DNA of 64,000 nt, from contig JAPEVH010000022.1 in the NCBI GenBank assembly GCA_026645415.1, positions 18,063 to 82,062 of the forward strand. The letters are read 5' to 3'. Of the stretch, positions 9,403 to 18,101 are shown one piece after another. Source of the stretch: Candidatus Electronema sp. GTDB lineage: Bacteria > Desulfobacterota > Desulfobulbia > Desulfobulbales > Desulfobulbaceae. Below the pieces are notes generated by a model. It searched no databases and was not told the origin of the DNA. It worked only from the letters and a program-made list of their open reading frames with translations. Made by a program: the position numbers and the translations under genes. Position 1 is the stretch's first letter; each line of letters starts with the position of its first letter.

Positions 9403-10593
9403 ATGAAAAAGACCTCTGTCTCAGTGCTCTTAGTACGCATTGTACTCTGCCTGCTGATCCTTGCTGGGGGCGTTGCCGGTATGAAATGGCTTAAGGCAAT
9501 GAAAAAACCACCTGTACAGGTGCAGCAGAAAGAAAGTGCCTTGGCCGTGCAAGTGCAACGAGTTCAGCCTGAAACCGTGCCCGTACTGGTCTCAGGTTAT
9601 GGCGAAATTGTCTCCCGCTCGGTAATTACGTTACCTGCCGAAGTTTCTGGCCGAATAACAACAGCATATAAAGATTTGCATGTTGGTGCGGTCATTCAGA
9701 AAGGTGAAGTCCTCTACGTTATCAATGATCAAGACTATCGCTTAGAGTTAGACAGTGCTCAGGCGCGCTTAAACAGTTTGTCTCGCGATCTTGAACTAGC
9801 ACGCAAAGAACATGATCGGCTTGGCGGTTTATATAAAAAGAATATTGGTACTCAGTCCAGCGTAGAACAGGCCGAACGAACTGTTAATTCTATTCAAACC
9901 CAGATTGTCCAGATGGAGCAAGCTCTCCGGCAGGCAAAGTTATATCTCTCTCGCTGCCTGATTCGCGCTCCCTTTACTGGACGGATCACCGAACTCTTTG
10001 CAGAACAGGATGAGTACGTGAGTCCTGGTAAAAATTTAGTCACCCTGACAAATGATAATGATCTTGAAATCCAAGTACCTTTAGACAGTCGAGAGGCTCT
10101 CAAATGGCTCCGCTTTCAACCAAGTCAGCAAGAAGGTTCTTGGTTTGGCAAACCAGAAAAGACGATCTGTACTGTGACATGGACAGAGAATACAGCCGTA
10201 CAGGCTAAAGGCAGCGTAGACCGAGCCATCCGTTTTGATTCTAAGCTCAGAAGCCTAGTCCTCGCGGTTCGTATCCAACCAGAACACAATACAGCTCTAC
10301 CTTTGACCCAAGGTATGTTCTGCAAGGTTGATATTCAGGGTCATGCCATTGAACGAGCCTTTGTGCTGCCTCGACAAGCAGTGAGTTTTGAGAACACTGT
10401 CTATGTGGCTGAAGAGAATCGGCTTCAAACCCGTCCGGTTGACGTAGCCAGAATTCAGGACGGCAAGGCCATTGTGGTTAGCGGCTTGCAGGAAGGCGAG
10501 CAGGTGATTGTCACCCGGCTGGAAAATCCACCGGAAAACTCATTGGTGCAGATTGCAGCAGTGGACGACAGTAGCGAATCGTCTGCGCAGTGA
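9403..10593 (+). CDS. Periplasmic adaptor (membrane fusion protein) of an RND efflux system
   Basis: A 396-residue HlyD/AcrA-type adaptor. An N-terminal membrane anchor (about residues 8-27, VLLVRIVLCLLILAGGVAG) is followed by a lipoyl half-motif (VSGRITTAYKDLHVGAVIQKG), a helical hairpin rich in Q, E and R (about 115-175), the second lipoyl half (RAPFTGRITE), and beta-barrel and membrane-proximal domains. It would link the inner-membrane RND pump to an outer-membrane channel. The pump gene starts 367 bp downstream; no TolC-like gene is in the window. That unusually long gap holds a terminator-like hairpin and an antisense small gene, so adaptor and pump may be transcribed separately. Confidence 0.9.
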   Translation: MKKTSVSVLLVRIVLCLLILAGGVAGMKWLKAMKKPPVQVQQKESALAVQVQRVQPETVPVLVSGYGEIVSRSVITLPAEVSGRITTAYKDLHVGAVIQKGEVLYVINDQDYRLELDSAQARLNSLSRDLELARKEHDRLGGLYKKNIGTQSSVEQAERTVNSIQTQIVQMEQALRQAKLYLSRCLIRAPFTGRITELFAEQDEYVSPGKNLVTLTNDNDLEIQVPLDSREALKWLRFQPSQQEGSWFGKPEKTICTVTWTENTAVQAKGSVDRAIRFDSKLRSLVLAVRIQPEHNTALPLTQGMFCKVDIQGHAIERAFVLPRQAVSFENTVYVAEENRLQTRPVDVARIQDGKAIVVSGLQEGEQVIVTRLENPPENSLVQIAAVDDSSESSAQ

Positions 10594-10630
10594 AAAATCT
10601 TGATTTGCTGCATGAGGATTACTGCGGCAA

Positions 10631-10672
10631 GACCGCTGCCAGACAAAGGACAGCGGTCATTTCTGATTTTTT
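10631..10672 (+). terminator. Rho-independent terminator after the adaptor gene
   Basis: An 8-bp perfect stem GACCGCTG (10631-10638)/CAGCGGTC (10651-10658) is followed by a T-rich stretch ending in six T residues at 10667-10672. It lies 38 bp past the adaptor stop and would stop transcription before the pump gene. Confidence 0.7.
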
Positions 10673-10802
10673 ACAAGGCTTGGCTGACGCTGGCCGGGGC
10701 TGATTCCTTGACGTGGTAAAAGGGATCGTTGCAGCGCTGGGCGGTGCAGAGAACAAATACGGTTGCGGCAAAAAGCAGTGCGTAGGTGATGCGTTTTTTC
10801 AT
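10671..10802 (-). CDS. Small 43-residue exported peptide, antisense between adaptor and pump
   Basis: The ATG complementary to 10800-10802 is preceded by a strong ribosome-binding site (AAGGAGG, 6 bp upstream) and by a good sigma70 promoter at 10846-10875. The product begins MKKRITYALLFAATVFVLC, a Lys-Arg start followed by one hydrophobic segment as in a signal peptide, then CTAQRCNDPFYHVKESAP with two cysteines, and ends in SVSQAL. It is in no family I recognise. Promoter, Shine-Dalgarno and signal-like sequence together make it a real gene rather than chance. Entericidin-like or membrane-stress peptides are possible analogues, but this is speculation. Confidence 0.6.
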   Translation of the reverse strand: MKKRITYALLFAATVFVLCTAQRCNDPFYHVKESAPASVSQAL

Positions 10803-10845
10803 AGCGAGCCTCCTTGTGTCTGAACAGAGCGGAAATAATGCAATA

Positions 10846-10875
10846 ATAATATATTTCTTCTTCCAACTATGTCAA
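10846..10875 (-). promoter_or_regulatory. Sigma70 promoter of the 43-residue peptide gene
   Basis: On the minus strand, TTGACA (10870-10875) is followed by either TATATT (10848-10853, 16-bp spacer) or TATTAT (10846-10851, 18-bp spacer). Transcription would start near 10838, giving a leader of about 36 nt that contains the AGGAGG site. Confidence 0.6.
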
Positions 10876-10960
10876 GAATATTTTGTAATGATTTGATTTT
10901 ATTCACCGGACGATTCATGCTGATACAGAACATCTTATTTTTCCTGCCTGACTTGGAATA

Positions 10961-13900
10961 ATGAAAAAACTCCTTGCCGCCTTTGCTGCGAACACCGTTT
11001 TTGCCAATATTCTCATGACCATGATTATGGTCGGCGGAGCACTGTCTCTCAGTTACATGCTCCGAGAAACCTTTCCTGAATTTTCGATAGACAAGATTTC
11101 TATCCAAGTTGTCTATCCTGGCGCAGATCCAGAAGAGGTGGAAGAAGGAATTGTTTTCAAAATAGAGGAGGCATTAGAGGGCATTGAGGGAGTTAAGGAG
11201 TACACCACCACTGCCGCTGAAAATGTTGGTAGCGCAGTGGTTGATGTCCTAGAAGGTAGCGATCCTAGCGAAGTACTGGATGATGTTAAAGCCAAGATTG
11301 ATGCTATTTCGACTTTTCCAGTGGATGCGGAAAAACCGGTAGTTACCGAAGTAACTATGCGCCGCTCTGTGACCATGCTCTCTTTGTCTGGCAAAATATC
11401 AGAAAAGCAGCTCAAAGTTTTGGCCGAGCAGCTCAAAGACGAAATCAGGGGTTTGGACGGCATCTCGCAGGTGGAGCTGTTCGGCACCCGTGATTATGAA
11501 ATCTCGATTGAAGTTTCCGAGGAACAGCTCCGCCGCTACGGCATCAGCTTGGCGCAGGTCTCGGAAGCGGTGCGCAGTTCCAGCCTTAATCTGCACGGCG
11601 GCACCCTTCGCACCAAAGGAGAAGAAATCCGGGTGCGGACTGTGGGCCGCAAATACACAGGCAAGGAGCTGGCTGAGATTGTTGTTTTGGCGGATTCCTC
11701 TGGCAAGCTGATCACCTTGGGCGATCTGGCGACAATCCGAGACGGATTCACTGAGGATCCGATCAGCTCCGAGGTGAACGGCGAACCAGCAGCCTTTATC
11801 ATGGTTTTTAAAACCACTGAAGAGGACTCGATTCAGATTGCTGACACGGTGAAACAATACATGGCTGAGAAGCAGCCCCAGCTCCCGCCGGGCGTGCATT
11901 TGCAGGAATTTTATGACGGCACTTCAGCCCTGCGCTCCCGCATCAGCCTGCTGACCAGAAACGGCTGTATGGGTTTGGCATTGGTCTTTTTTCTGCTCTG
12001 GCTCTTCCTTGACCTGCGCCTCTCGTTTTGGGCTGGTATGGGCATCCCCATTTCCCTGTCCGGGGCCATGTTCATTCTCTGGTGCATGGGCGAGACCTTG
12101 AACATGGTTTCGCTCTTTGGCTTCATTATGGTGCTGGGCATTATCGTGGATGACGCGATTGTGGTGGGTGAGGCCATTTATGTTCACCGCAGCACGGGCC
12201 AGCCGCCTCTGAAAGCGGCAGTGGACGGAGTTGCTGAGGTGGCCATGCCGGTCATTGCCGCTGTAACCACTACGATTGTCGCTTTTATACCACTTTCTTT
12301 CATTGGCGGCATCATGGGCAAGTTTATCGCTATCCTCCCAGTGGTGGTCAATTCCAGTCTTTTGATCTCGCTCTTGGAGTCACTTTTCCTTCTGCCTGCC
12401 CATCTCAGTCATCTACCCGATCTAAGCAAAAGTAAACCAAGCCGCTTCCCCCTGAGCTGGCTCCAGCGCGGCACCCAAGCCGGGCTGGAGTGGTTTATCA
12501 GCAGACTTTATGTGCCTTTTGTAGCTGTGGCCCTGCGCTGGCGCTATATTTTCCTCGCCCTTGCCATCAGCTCTCTGATTTTGGCGGTGGGGCTGATCCA
12601 AGCCGGCTTGGTCAAGTTTCAGGTCTTTCCCAAGATGGACAGCTTTCTCATCACCTCGACCGTGGAATTTCCAGAAGGCACTCCGGCAACAGTAACCCAA
12701 AAGGCTGTAGATCGACTAGAGCAGGCATTTCTCAACGTAGCTGAACGAAATAAAACTGCCAGTGGTAAATCGATTATTGAACAACGGCTCAAATTAGTGG
12801 GCCAGAGTCTGGGCGGCTCGCAGGGCGGCAACGGGCCGCATCTTGGCTCGGTTCAGTTCATTCTACTGCCTGCCGAGGAACGCGGCATCCATTCTAACGA
12901 TCTGCTGATTGCTTGGGAACAAGAAGTTGGCTCTATTGCGGGAGCGAGATCGCTCACCTTTAGCGGTGAGGCGCACGGACCTGGTGGCTCTGAATTTGAA
13001 GTCTGGATTCAAGGCAACAATATGAACGATCTGTTAGCCGCTTCAGATAAACTGCAAGAGAAGCTGCACACCTTCAGCGGCATGATGCAAATTCGTTCTG
13101 ACTTTTCACCCGGCAAAAACGAGTTCCGCCTCTCTCTGAAGCCAGAAGCCAGAGCTTTGGGTCTGACGGTCGAAAATTTGGCCCGGCAGGTCAATGCAGG
13201 ATTTTATGGGAGTGAGGCGTTACGGATTCAGCGGGGTCAGGATGATATCCGAGTCAAGGTGCGCTACACCCAAGCGGAGCGCGCTAGCGTGACTGATTTT
13301 CAAGAGATGCGGATTCGCACCGCCGCCGGGCAGGAGATTCCCCTGCTTTCCGTTGCAAACATAGACTTTGGCCCTGGCTTTTCGACCATCACCCGCACCA
13401 ACGGCCTGCGCCGGGTGGCCGTGACAGCGGATGTTGATCCCAAGCGGGCCAATGCCCAAGAAGTTTTTGCCGCCCTGTCCGCAAAAAACGGCTTCTTTCA
13501 GCAGCTTCAGGCGGCATATCCGGGCCTGCATATCTCCATGCAGGGTGAGAAAAAAGACATGCGGGAATCCTTTTCCTCGATTGAGATCAGTTTCCCGTTG
13601 ACCGTGCTGGGTATTTTTGTGATTGTGGCGACCATTTTCCGTTCTTATGTCCAGCCGCTGGTCATTCTGGTCAGTATTCCTTTCGGCATTATCGGCGCGA
13701 TTCTCAGCCATCTGTTCATGGGCTATGACTTGTCCATGATGTCCATGTTCGGCATTGTCGCCCTGAGCGGGGTGGTGGTCAATGACGCGATTGTCTTGAT
13801 TGAGCGGATCAATGAAAATCTGGCTGAAGGCATGTCCTTTCACAATGCCATTGTCAAAGGAGGCGCGCGCCGTTTTCGAGCTATTCTCTTGACTTCGGTC

Positions 13901-14155
13901 TCGACCGTTGGTGGCCTAGCCCCACTGATTATGGAAAAAGATATGCAAGCCCAGTTTCTTATTCCAATGGCTTTGTCGCTCGCAGGTGGGGTTATCGGCT
14001 CCACTATTCTGACCTTAGTATTAATTCCTAGCCTGCTAGTAATTGTCAATGATGGCAGAAGGTTGATTGGCTGGTTGCGTACTGGCATCTGGCTGGAACG
14101 TGAAGCATTAGAGCCAGCAGCAGCCCGGCGAGCGAATAGGATGGAGTATGACTGA
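10961..14155 (+). CDS. RND-family efflux pump, inner-membrane transporter
   Basis: A 1064-residue RND (AcrB/MexB-like) permease, the usual length for the family. The first membrane segment is followed by a large periplasmic loop starting ETFPEFSIDKI. The TM4 signature GIIVDDAIVVGEAI carries the two aspartates of the proton relay; the second half repeats the pattern (VVVNDAIVLIERIN). Twelve hydrophobic segments are visible in two groups. The start ATG at 10961 is followed by MKKLLAAFAANTVFANILMT. It works with the adaptor at 9403-10593. Substrate is unknown; it looks like the hydrophobe/drug-efflux (HAE-1) branch rather than the heavy-metal branch. Confidence 0.92.
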   Translation: MKKLLAAFAANTVFANILMTMIMVGGALSLSYMLRETFPEFSIDKISIQVVYPGADPEEVEEGIVFKIEEALEGIEGVKEYTTTAAENVGSAVVDVLEGSDPSEVLDDVKAKIDAISTFPVDAEKPVVTEVTMRRSVTMLSLSGKISEKQLKVLAEQLKDEIRGLDGISQVELFGTRDYEISIEVSEEQLRRYGISLAQVSEAVRSSSLNLHGGTLRTKGEEIRVRTVGRKYTGKELAEIVVLADSSGKLITLGDLATIRDGFTEDPISSEVNGEPAAFIMVFKTTEEDSIQIADTVKQYMAEKQPQLPPGVHLQEFYDGTSALRSRISLLTRNGCMGLALVFFLLWLFLDLRLSFWAGMGIPISLSGAMFILWCMGETLNMVSLFGFIMVLGIIVDDAIVVGEAIYVHRSTGQPPLKAAVDGVAEVAMPVIAAVTTTIVAFIPLSFIGGIMGKFIAILPVVVNSSLLISLLESLFLLPAHLSHLPDLSKSKPSRFPLSWLQRGTQAGLEWFISRLYVPFVAVALRWRYIFLALAISSLILAVGLIQAGLVKFQVFPKMDSFLITSTVEFPEGTPATVTQKAVDRLEQAFLNVAERNKTASGKSIIEQRLKLVGQSLGGSQGGNGPHLGSVQFILLPAEERGIHSNDLLIAWEQEVGSIAGARSLTFSGEAHGPGGSEFEVWIQGNNMNDLLAASDKLQEKLHTFSGMMQIRSDFSPGKNEFRLSLKPEARALGLTVENLARQVNAGFYGSEALRIQRGQDDIRVKVRYTQAERASVTDFQEMRIRTAAGQEIPLLSVANIDFGPGFSTITRTNGLRRVAVTADVDPKRANAQEVFAALSAKNGFFQQLQAAYPGLHISMQGEKKDMRESFSSIEISFPLTVLGIFVIVATIFRSYVQPLVILVSIPFGIIGAILSHLFMGYDLSMMSMFGIVALSGVVVNDAIVLIERINENLAEGMSFHNAIVKGGARRFRAILLTSVSTVGGLAPLIMEKDMQAQFLIPMALSLAGGVIGSTILTLVLIPSLLVIVNDGRRLIGWLRTGIWLEREALEPAAARRANRMEYD

Positions 14156-14350
14156 AAGGAGTTAAGCGGTTAGCTCTAATGCCTTGTAATTACTTAATTT
14201 GTTTCACAAACAAGTAAAGCAAAAAGCAATTTGCTTATGTAGGCTGCTCAAATCTCCTCCTCTCTTGCGCCGCAAACAAGCATGAGGTATAAAATCCACA
14301 AAAAAATGCTCCCGGGGAGTGCCGATGAGGTTTTTCCTGTGTGAGATAGC

Positions 14351-14393
14351 CCTTGCCACCAAGCTAGAATTGGCCTTCTTCAAGGTGGCAGGG
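14351..14393 (+). other. Long hairpin in the leader before the mpl operon
   Basis: The 14156-14424 gap contains no gene I can support. Its clearest structure is a stem CCTTGCCACC/GGTGGCAGGG spanning 14351-14393 with a 23-nt loop, followed by gttcttt. It ends about 30 bp before the next start codon and may be a weak terminator for the pump gene or a leader structure of the mpl operon. Confidence 0.3.
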
Positions 14394-14424
14394 GTTCTTT
14401 GCATCCATTCTTTTTCACAACACC

Positions 14425-14622
14425 ATGTCTGAACAGCAAAAAGGACAGCCCTTTTCCCGACCTGTGACCGACGAAGCGATTTTGAAAGTGACCAAGGAAA
14501 TTATGGTCAAATTCATTGAAATTGGCAGAGTAACTCCAGGTAACTTTGAGGAAAACTATGATAAGGTTTTCAAAACAGTGAAGCAATCTGCACAGGAGTT
14601 GAACAGTGACAGCCCGACTTGA
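14425..14622 (+). CDS. Conserved small protein upstream of mpl
   Basis: A 65-residue, hydrophilic, mostly helical protein (EAILKVTKEIMVKFIEIGRV in its middle). Its 3' end overlaps the mpl start by 17 bp, and the mpl Shine-Dalgarno AGGAG lies inside it, so the two are translationally coupled. No signal peptide, metal site or catalytic motif is visible. I do not recognise a named family. Confidence 0.7.
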   Translation: MSEQQKGQPFSRPVTDEAILKVTKEIMVKFIEIGRVTPGNFEENYDKVFKTVKQSAQELNSDSPT

Positions 14623-16087
14623 TCCGCAGCTCAATTGTGCGCCAGAACAAATTCGGCATATTCATCTGATGGGTATTTGTGGCACGGCAATGGCCGCCTT
14701 AGCAGGAATGCTCAAGGACAGCGGCTATGTGGTCAGCGGCTCGGATCAGAATGTCTATCCGCCGATGTCGGATTTCCTAGCTCAAGCCGGAATTGCGGTG
14801 ATGCAGGGCTACCGAGCAGAAAACTTAGAGCCGCGCCCAGATTTGGTCATTGTCGGTAATGTTATCCGGGCGATTTATCCAGAAGCAGAGCGGTTGGCTG
14901 AATTGCGCATTCCTTATCTATCCATGCCCCAAGCTCTGGGACATTTTTTTCTCCACAGCGCGATCAAACCGCTGGTGGTGGCGGGAACGCATGGCAAAAC
15001 TACGACTTCCTCGCTGCTTGCTACGGCTCTGCACCGCGCCGACCGCGCGCCGGGCTTTTTCATCGGTGGAATTGTCGAAGCATTTGGCAGCAACTACCGC
15101 ATTGGTAAGGACAAGTTCTTTGTCATCGAAGGCGACGAGTACGACACCGCCTTTTTCAATAAGGTTTCAAAATTTCTGCACTACCGGCCTTTCTGCGCGA
15201 TTATCACCTCAGTTGAGTTCGATCACGCCGATATCTTTACCGATCTGGAGCAGATCAAGGCTTCCTTCCGCCAATTTGTCCAGCTCATTCCAACAGAAGG
15301 AGCTTTAGTTGCCTGCATGGATGCTCCGCTTGTTGCAGAAATTGCTGCTCTTTGCCCTGGCAAGGTGATCGGTTACGGCACAGGCGTAAACTGCCGCTGG
15401 CGGCTGGAAAATTTTACAGCTAAAGGTCTCAGCTCAACCTTTGCAGCGCACAAGGACGGCAGACTATTCGGTGAATTCAGCCTGCCCATGCCGGGAAGAC
15501 ATAACGCGCTCAACGCCTTGGCCGTGATTTCCCTGCTGGAGCATCTTGGCCTCAGCCGCGAGGAAATCCGGCGCGGACTGGCTTCCTTTGAGGGAGTGAA
15601 GCGACGGCAGCAGGTGCGCGGCGAAGTCAACGGAATCACAGTAATTGATGATTTCGCCCATCATCCCACGGCAGTGCGCGAGACCATCAGCGCATTGCGG
15701 TTAGCTTGGCCAGAACGCCGTTTGTTGATCGTTTTTGAACCGCGCACTAACACCAGCCGCCGGGCGGTTTTTCAGCGGGACTACGAGACCGCCTTTGCGG
15801 GCGCGGATATAGTGATTGTGCGCGAGATTATGCCGCTTGACCACGCCGCACCGGGTGACAGCTTTTCCTCGCAACAGCTTGCGGCGGCCTTGAACGGGCA
15901 GGGCATTCCGGCGGAATATTTCCCGGACACCGATGCCATTCTTGCTTTTCTGCTCCAGCAGGCCCGGCCCGGCGATGTGATCGCCATTCTTTCCAACGGC
16001 GGCTTTGACAACATTCATGCGCGGCTGCTGGAAGGGCTGCGCCTTGTCGGCCTGACCGCAAAGTCTGGCGGCAACTCTGCGCCGTAA
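14606..16087 (+). CDS. mpl: UDP-N-acetylmuramate:L-Ala-gamma-D-Glu-meso-DAP ligase Mpl
   Basis: A 493-residue Mur-ligase. It joins recycled L-Ala-gamma-D-Glu-meso-DAP tripeptide to UDP-MurNAc with ATP in the cytoplasm (peptidoglycan recycling). The N-terminal Rossmann motif HLMGICGTAMAALAGMLKD, the ATP loop AGTHGKTTTSSLL, the metal-site GDEYDTAF, and the DFAHHPTAVRETI region are characteristic of Mpl rather than MurC. The GTG start at 14606 has AGGAG 8 bp upstream. An IS701-like element lies 73 bp after the stop. Slightly longer than the E. coli enzyme. Confidence 0.93.
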   Translation: MTARLDPQLNCAPEQIRHIHLMGICGTAMAALAGMLKDSGYVVSGSDQNVYPPMSDFLAQAGIAVMQGYRAENLEPRPDLVIVGNVIRAIYPEAERLAELRIPYLSMPQALGHFFLHSAIKPLVVAGTHGKTTTSSLLATALHRADRAPGFFIGGIVEAFGSNYRIGKDKFFVIEGDEYDTAFFNKVSKFLHYRPFCAIITSVEFDHADIFTDLEQIKASFRQFVQLIPTEGALVACMDAPLVAEIAALCPGKVIGYGTGVNCRWRLENFTAKGLSSTFAAHKDGRLFGEFSLPMPGRHNALNALAVISLLEHLGLSREEIRRGLASFEGVKRRQQVRGEVNGITVIDDFAHHPTAVRETISALRLAWPERRLLIVFEPRTNTSRRAVFQRDYETAFAGADIVIVREIMPLDHAAPGDSFSSQQLAAALNGQGIPAEYFPDTDAILAFLLQQARPGDVIAILSNGGFDNIHARLLEGLRLVGLTAKSGGNSAP

Positions 16088-16160
16088 CGAAAAAATTTCA
16101 GCCGCTGCCCCCGAATCAGTCTGGCGGATCAACTCGTATTTGCGGCAGATGAAATTTAAT

Positions 16161-16176
16161 AGGAGTTACGCAGTTG
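16161..16176. repeat. Left terminal inverted repeat of the IS
   Basis: AGGAGTTACGCAGTTG, perfectly complementary to 17201-17216. The TAA stop of the transposase (16166-16168) lies inside it. Confidence 0.9.
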
Positions 16177-17176
16177 CATAAAGAGTGATTGGGTCAAGCG
16201 TATAAATCGGTTTCGTCAAATACGCCCGAACAGCGTCACGGATGATGGCAGTCTTTGCCTCGAACCAAGAAATTCCTTTGACAAAACAATGATATTCAAT
16301 GCGGAGAAAAGCCCGTATTGCCAGTTCGATGTAATTGCGTTGCGCTTTTTCTGACCGCGCCTGACAGCGTTCAATGCCGCAAAATTGTTTAACTCCGCGA
16401 TGGTACGTTTCAAGCATCCAAGATAATTCAGCATATTTGAGCCGCATGAGATCGCTCATATTGAGGTCACTGCTGGCCCAGTATTCAATGTCAGCATCCG
16501 TTCTGACGATCTTGAATACCTTGATCATGCCGTAGCCTTTGAGATGAACAGAACGGCCCGACGGAGGGATATCGACCTGATTAAGCAAGATATTTCCCGT
16601 TCTGTTTGGATCAACATGGCGATTGTGTTCCAAGCGGGTCAGCCACTGCCAGCCAGCCGAACGAATAAGCTTGAGATTCTCCAAGCTGGCGTACCAACTG
16701 TCAAAAAGGACAAACTCAGGCTGAAATCCCCGCTGGCGAGCTACTTGCAGCATGGAGCGGAAGTGATCATTCTTGGTCAGGCCATCTTTTATTTTATTAT
16801 AGATGCGGCAGTCTACAGGAATATGTCGTTCGCCGTAAGTCCACAACATCGTGACAAGATTAATGCCTGACACAACCCGTTTATGCTTTCCTGACCAATG
16901 CCGAGTCACCAGCTCGATCTTGCGGCTGTAAAATTTATCTAAAGTGCTGTCGTCGATGATTAAACATCCTTTATTCAGATCAACATGCGTTTGAGCTTCT
17001 GACCATAGACGTTCAGTTGTCGGGAAAAGCCGGTGGAGCTGGCGCGTAGAGGCATCATGCGCAGGCCCGTTCTCTTGCTCAGGACTGACCCGCTCCGCTT
17101 CGGCACTGCTATAAACTCGCTGAGTGCCGATTAAAAAATCAATATAATCGTACTCACTTACTTTGGATTTATTCAT
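16166..17176 (-). CDS. IS701-like DDE transposase
   Basis: A 336-residue transposase. The DDE residues are visible as the first D in CLIIDDSTLDK, the second in FVLFDSWYAS, and the E in LETYHRGVKQFCGIERCQ. The stretch KIELVTRHWSGKHKRVVSGI is characteristic of the group with a DDE_5-type fold, seen widely in cyanobacteria and Desulfobacterota. Length is close to the family norm and no frameshift is seen. Its stop codon lies within the left inverted repeat. The match to IS701 rather than another IS4-superfamily group is from memory of motifs. Confidence 0.88.
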   Translation of the reverse strand: MNKSKVSEYDYIDFLIGTQRVYSSAEAERVSPEQENGPAHDASTRQLHRLFPTTERLWSEAQTHVDLNKGCLIIDDSTLDKFYSRKIELVTRHWSGKHKRVVSGINLVTMLWTYGERHIPVDCRIYNKIKDGLTKNDHFRSMLQVARQRGFQPEFVLFDSWYASLENLKLIRSAGWQWLTRLEHNRHVDPNRTGNILLNQVDIPPSGRSVHLKGYGMIKVFKIVRTDADIEYWASSDLNMSDLMRLKYAELSWMLETYHRGVKQFCGIERCQARSEKAQRNYIELAIRAFLRIEYHCFVKGISWFEAKTAIIRDAVRAYLTKPIYTLDPITLYATA

Positions 17177-17200
17177 CCTGCTATGTTAACTGATTTTTAC

Positions 17201-17216
17201 CAACTGCGTAACTCCT
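17201..17216. repeat. Right terminal inverted repeat of the IS
   Basis: CAACTGCGTAACTCCT, perfect inverted copy of 16161-16176. Confidence 0.9.
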
Positions 17217-17266
17217 AAGTCCTTTTCAGCCTGCGGCAGGCCACTTAACATGGAAAAAGGAAAAAG

Positions 17267-18085
17267 ATGAGCGGCAAACAGCGATGGGAAAGAGCTGAAC
17301 TGTTTGTCGCATTCAGTCTTTATTGTCAGCTCCCATTTGGCAAGCTGCACTCGAAAAATCCAGAGATTATAAAACACGCCAAGCTGATAGGCAGAACTCC
17401 ATCTGCTCTGGCGATGAAATTATGCAATATAGCCAGTCTTGACAATGCCATCATCGCTACAGGCCGGAAAGGGCTTTCCGGGGTTTCGCAGGCTGACCGT
17501 GACATGTGGCAGGAAATGCGAGAAGATTGGGAGAATTTCGTCCTCAATGCTGAAGCTGCACTGAAAAGTTTTGCTGCACCGTTGGATCAGACTGCTTGGC
17601 CAAACAACGCTGATTATGATTACACCGGCCATGAAAAAATTGTGCAATCATCAGCACGAATTGGGCAGTCGTTTTTCCGCAGTGCGCTATTGAGCGCGTA
17701 TGAACAAAAATGCTGTATAACCGGTTTGTCCGATCAGCGGCTTTTAGTCGCAAGCCACATTGTTCCGTGGCGTTACGACAGAAAAAATCGTCTGAATCCT
17801 CGTAACGGTCTCCTTCTGTCGGTGCTTCACGATAAAGCCTTTGATCTCGGCATCATTACTGTCAATGAGGATATGACACTCCGGGTGTCGAATCATCTTC
17901 CAGCCAACGACAGCTATATCGCAGCCTCTATTCTTGCATACGAGGGGAAAACTCTGGTAATGCCATGCAAGTTTCCACCTGATCCTGCGTTTCTTGCCTA
18001 TCATCGTGCTTATATTTTCGATAAAGCACAGCGCGAGGCTGGGATGCCTATTTGCAACTATAATAAACACGTTGAACGCAGCTAA
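17267..18085 (+). CDS. HNH endonuclease, restriction-associated
   Basis: A 272-residue protein with a C-terminal HNH nuclease domain: CCITG, then VASHIVPWRYD, then NRLNPRNGLLLSVLHDKAFD (residues about 145-197), the HNH_2 pattern found in many restriction-like nucleases. The first 100 residues look like a DNA-binding or recognition region (WERAELFVAFSLYCQLPFGK and GRTPSALAMKL). A start at 17267 follows an A/G-rich GGAAAAAGG site. It is 16 bp upstream of an EcoRII-like endonuclease gene on the same strand, so the pair probably works together in defence. No methyltransferase is adjacent. Confidence 0.85.
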   Translation: MSGKQRWERAELFVAFSLYCQLPFGKLHSKNPEIIKHAKLIGRTPSALAMKLCNIASLDNAIIATGRKGLSGVSQADRDMWQEMREDWENFVLNAEAALKSFAAPLDQTAWPNNADYDYTGHEKIVQSSARIGQSFFRSALLSAYEQKCCITGLSDQRLLVASHIVPWRYDRKNRLNPRNGLLLSVLHDKAFDLGIITVNEDMTLRVSNHLPANDSYIAASILAYEGKTLVMPCKFPPDPAFLAYHRAYIFDKAQREAGMPICNYNKHVERS

Positions 18086-18101
18086 GGTCTGCTAACAGAT
18101 A

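Larger units (their letters stand above)
16161..17216. mobile_element. IS701-like insertion sequence, 1056 bp
   Basis: Bounded by perfect 16-bp terminal inverted repeats AGGAGTTACGCAGTTG (16161-16176) and its complement (17201-17216); one more outside base on each side also pairs (T at 16160, A at 17217). It encodes a single intact DDE transposase on the minus strand. I see no convincing target-site duplication: the flanks are TTTAAT on the left and AAGTCC on the right. It sits between mpl and an HNH/EcoRII-like pair. The coding region is intact, so the element may be active. Confidence 0.9.

Noticed and set aside
11399..11899. 166-residue antisense frame inside the RND pump
   Set aside because: Shadow frame of a clearly coding region; no start signals or family features.
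13220..13843. Long 207-residue frame antisense to the RND pump
   Set aside because: It lies wholly within the pump gene on the other strand, has no ribosome-binding site and a composition (many His and Asn) expected from antisense of a GC-biased gene.
15701..16132. 143-residue antisense frame in mpl
   Set aside because: Shadow of the mpl coding region, no start signals.
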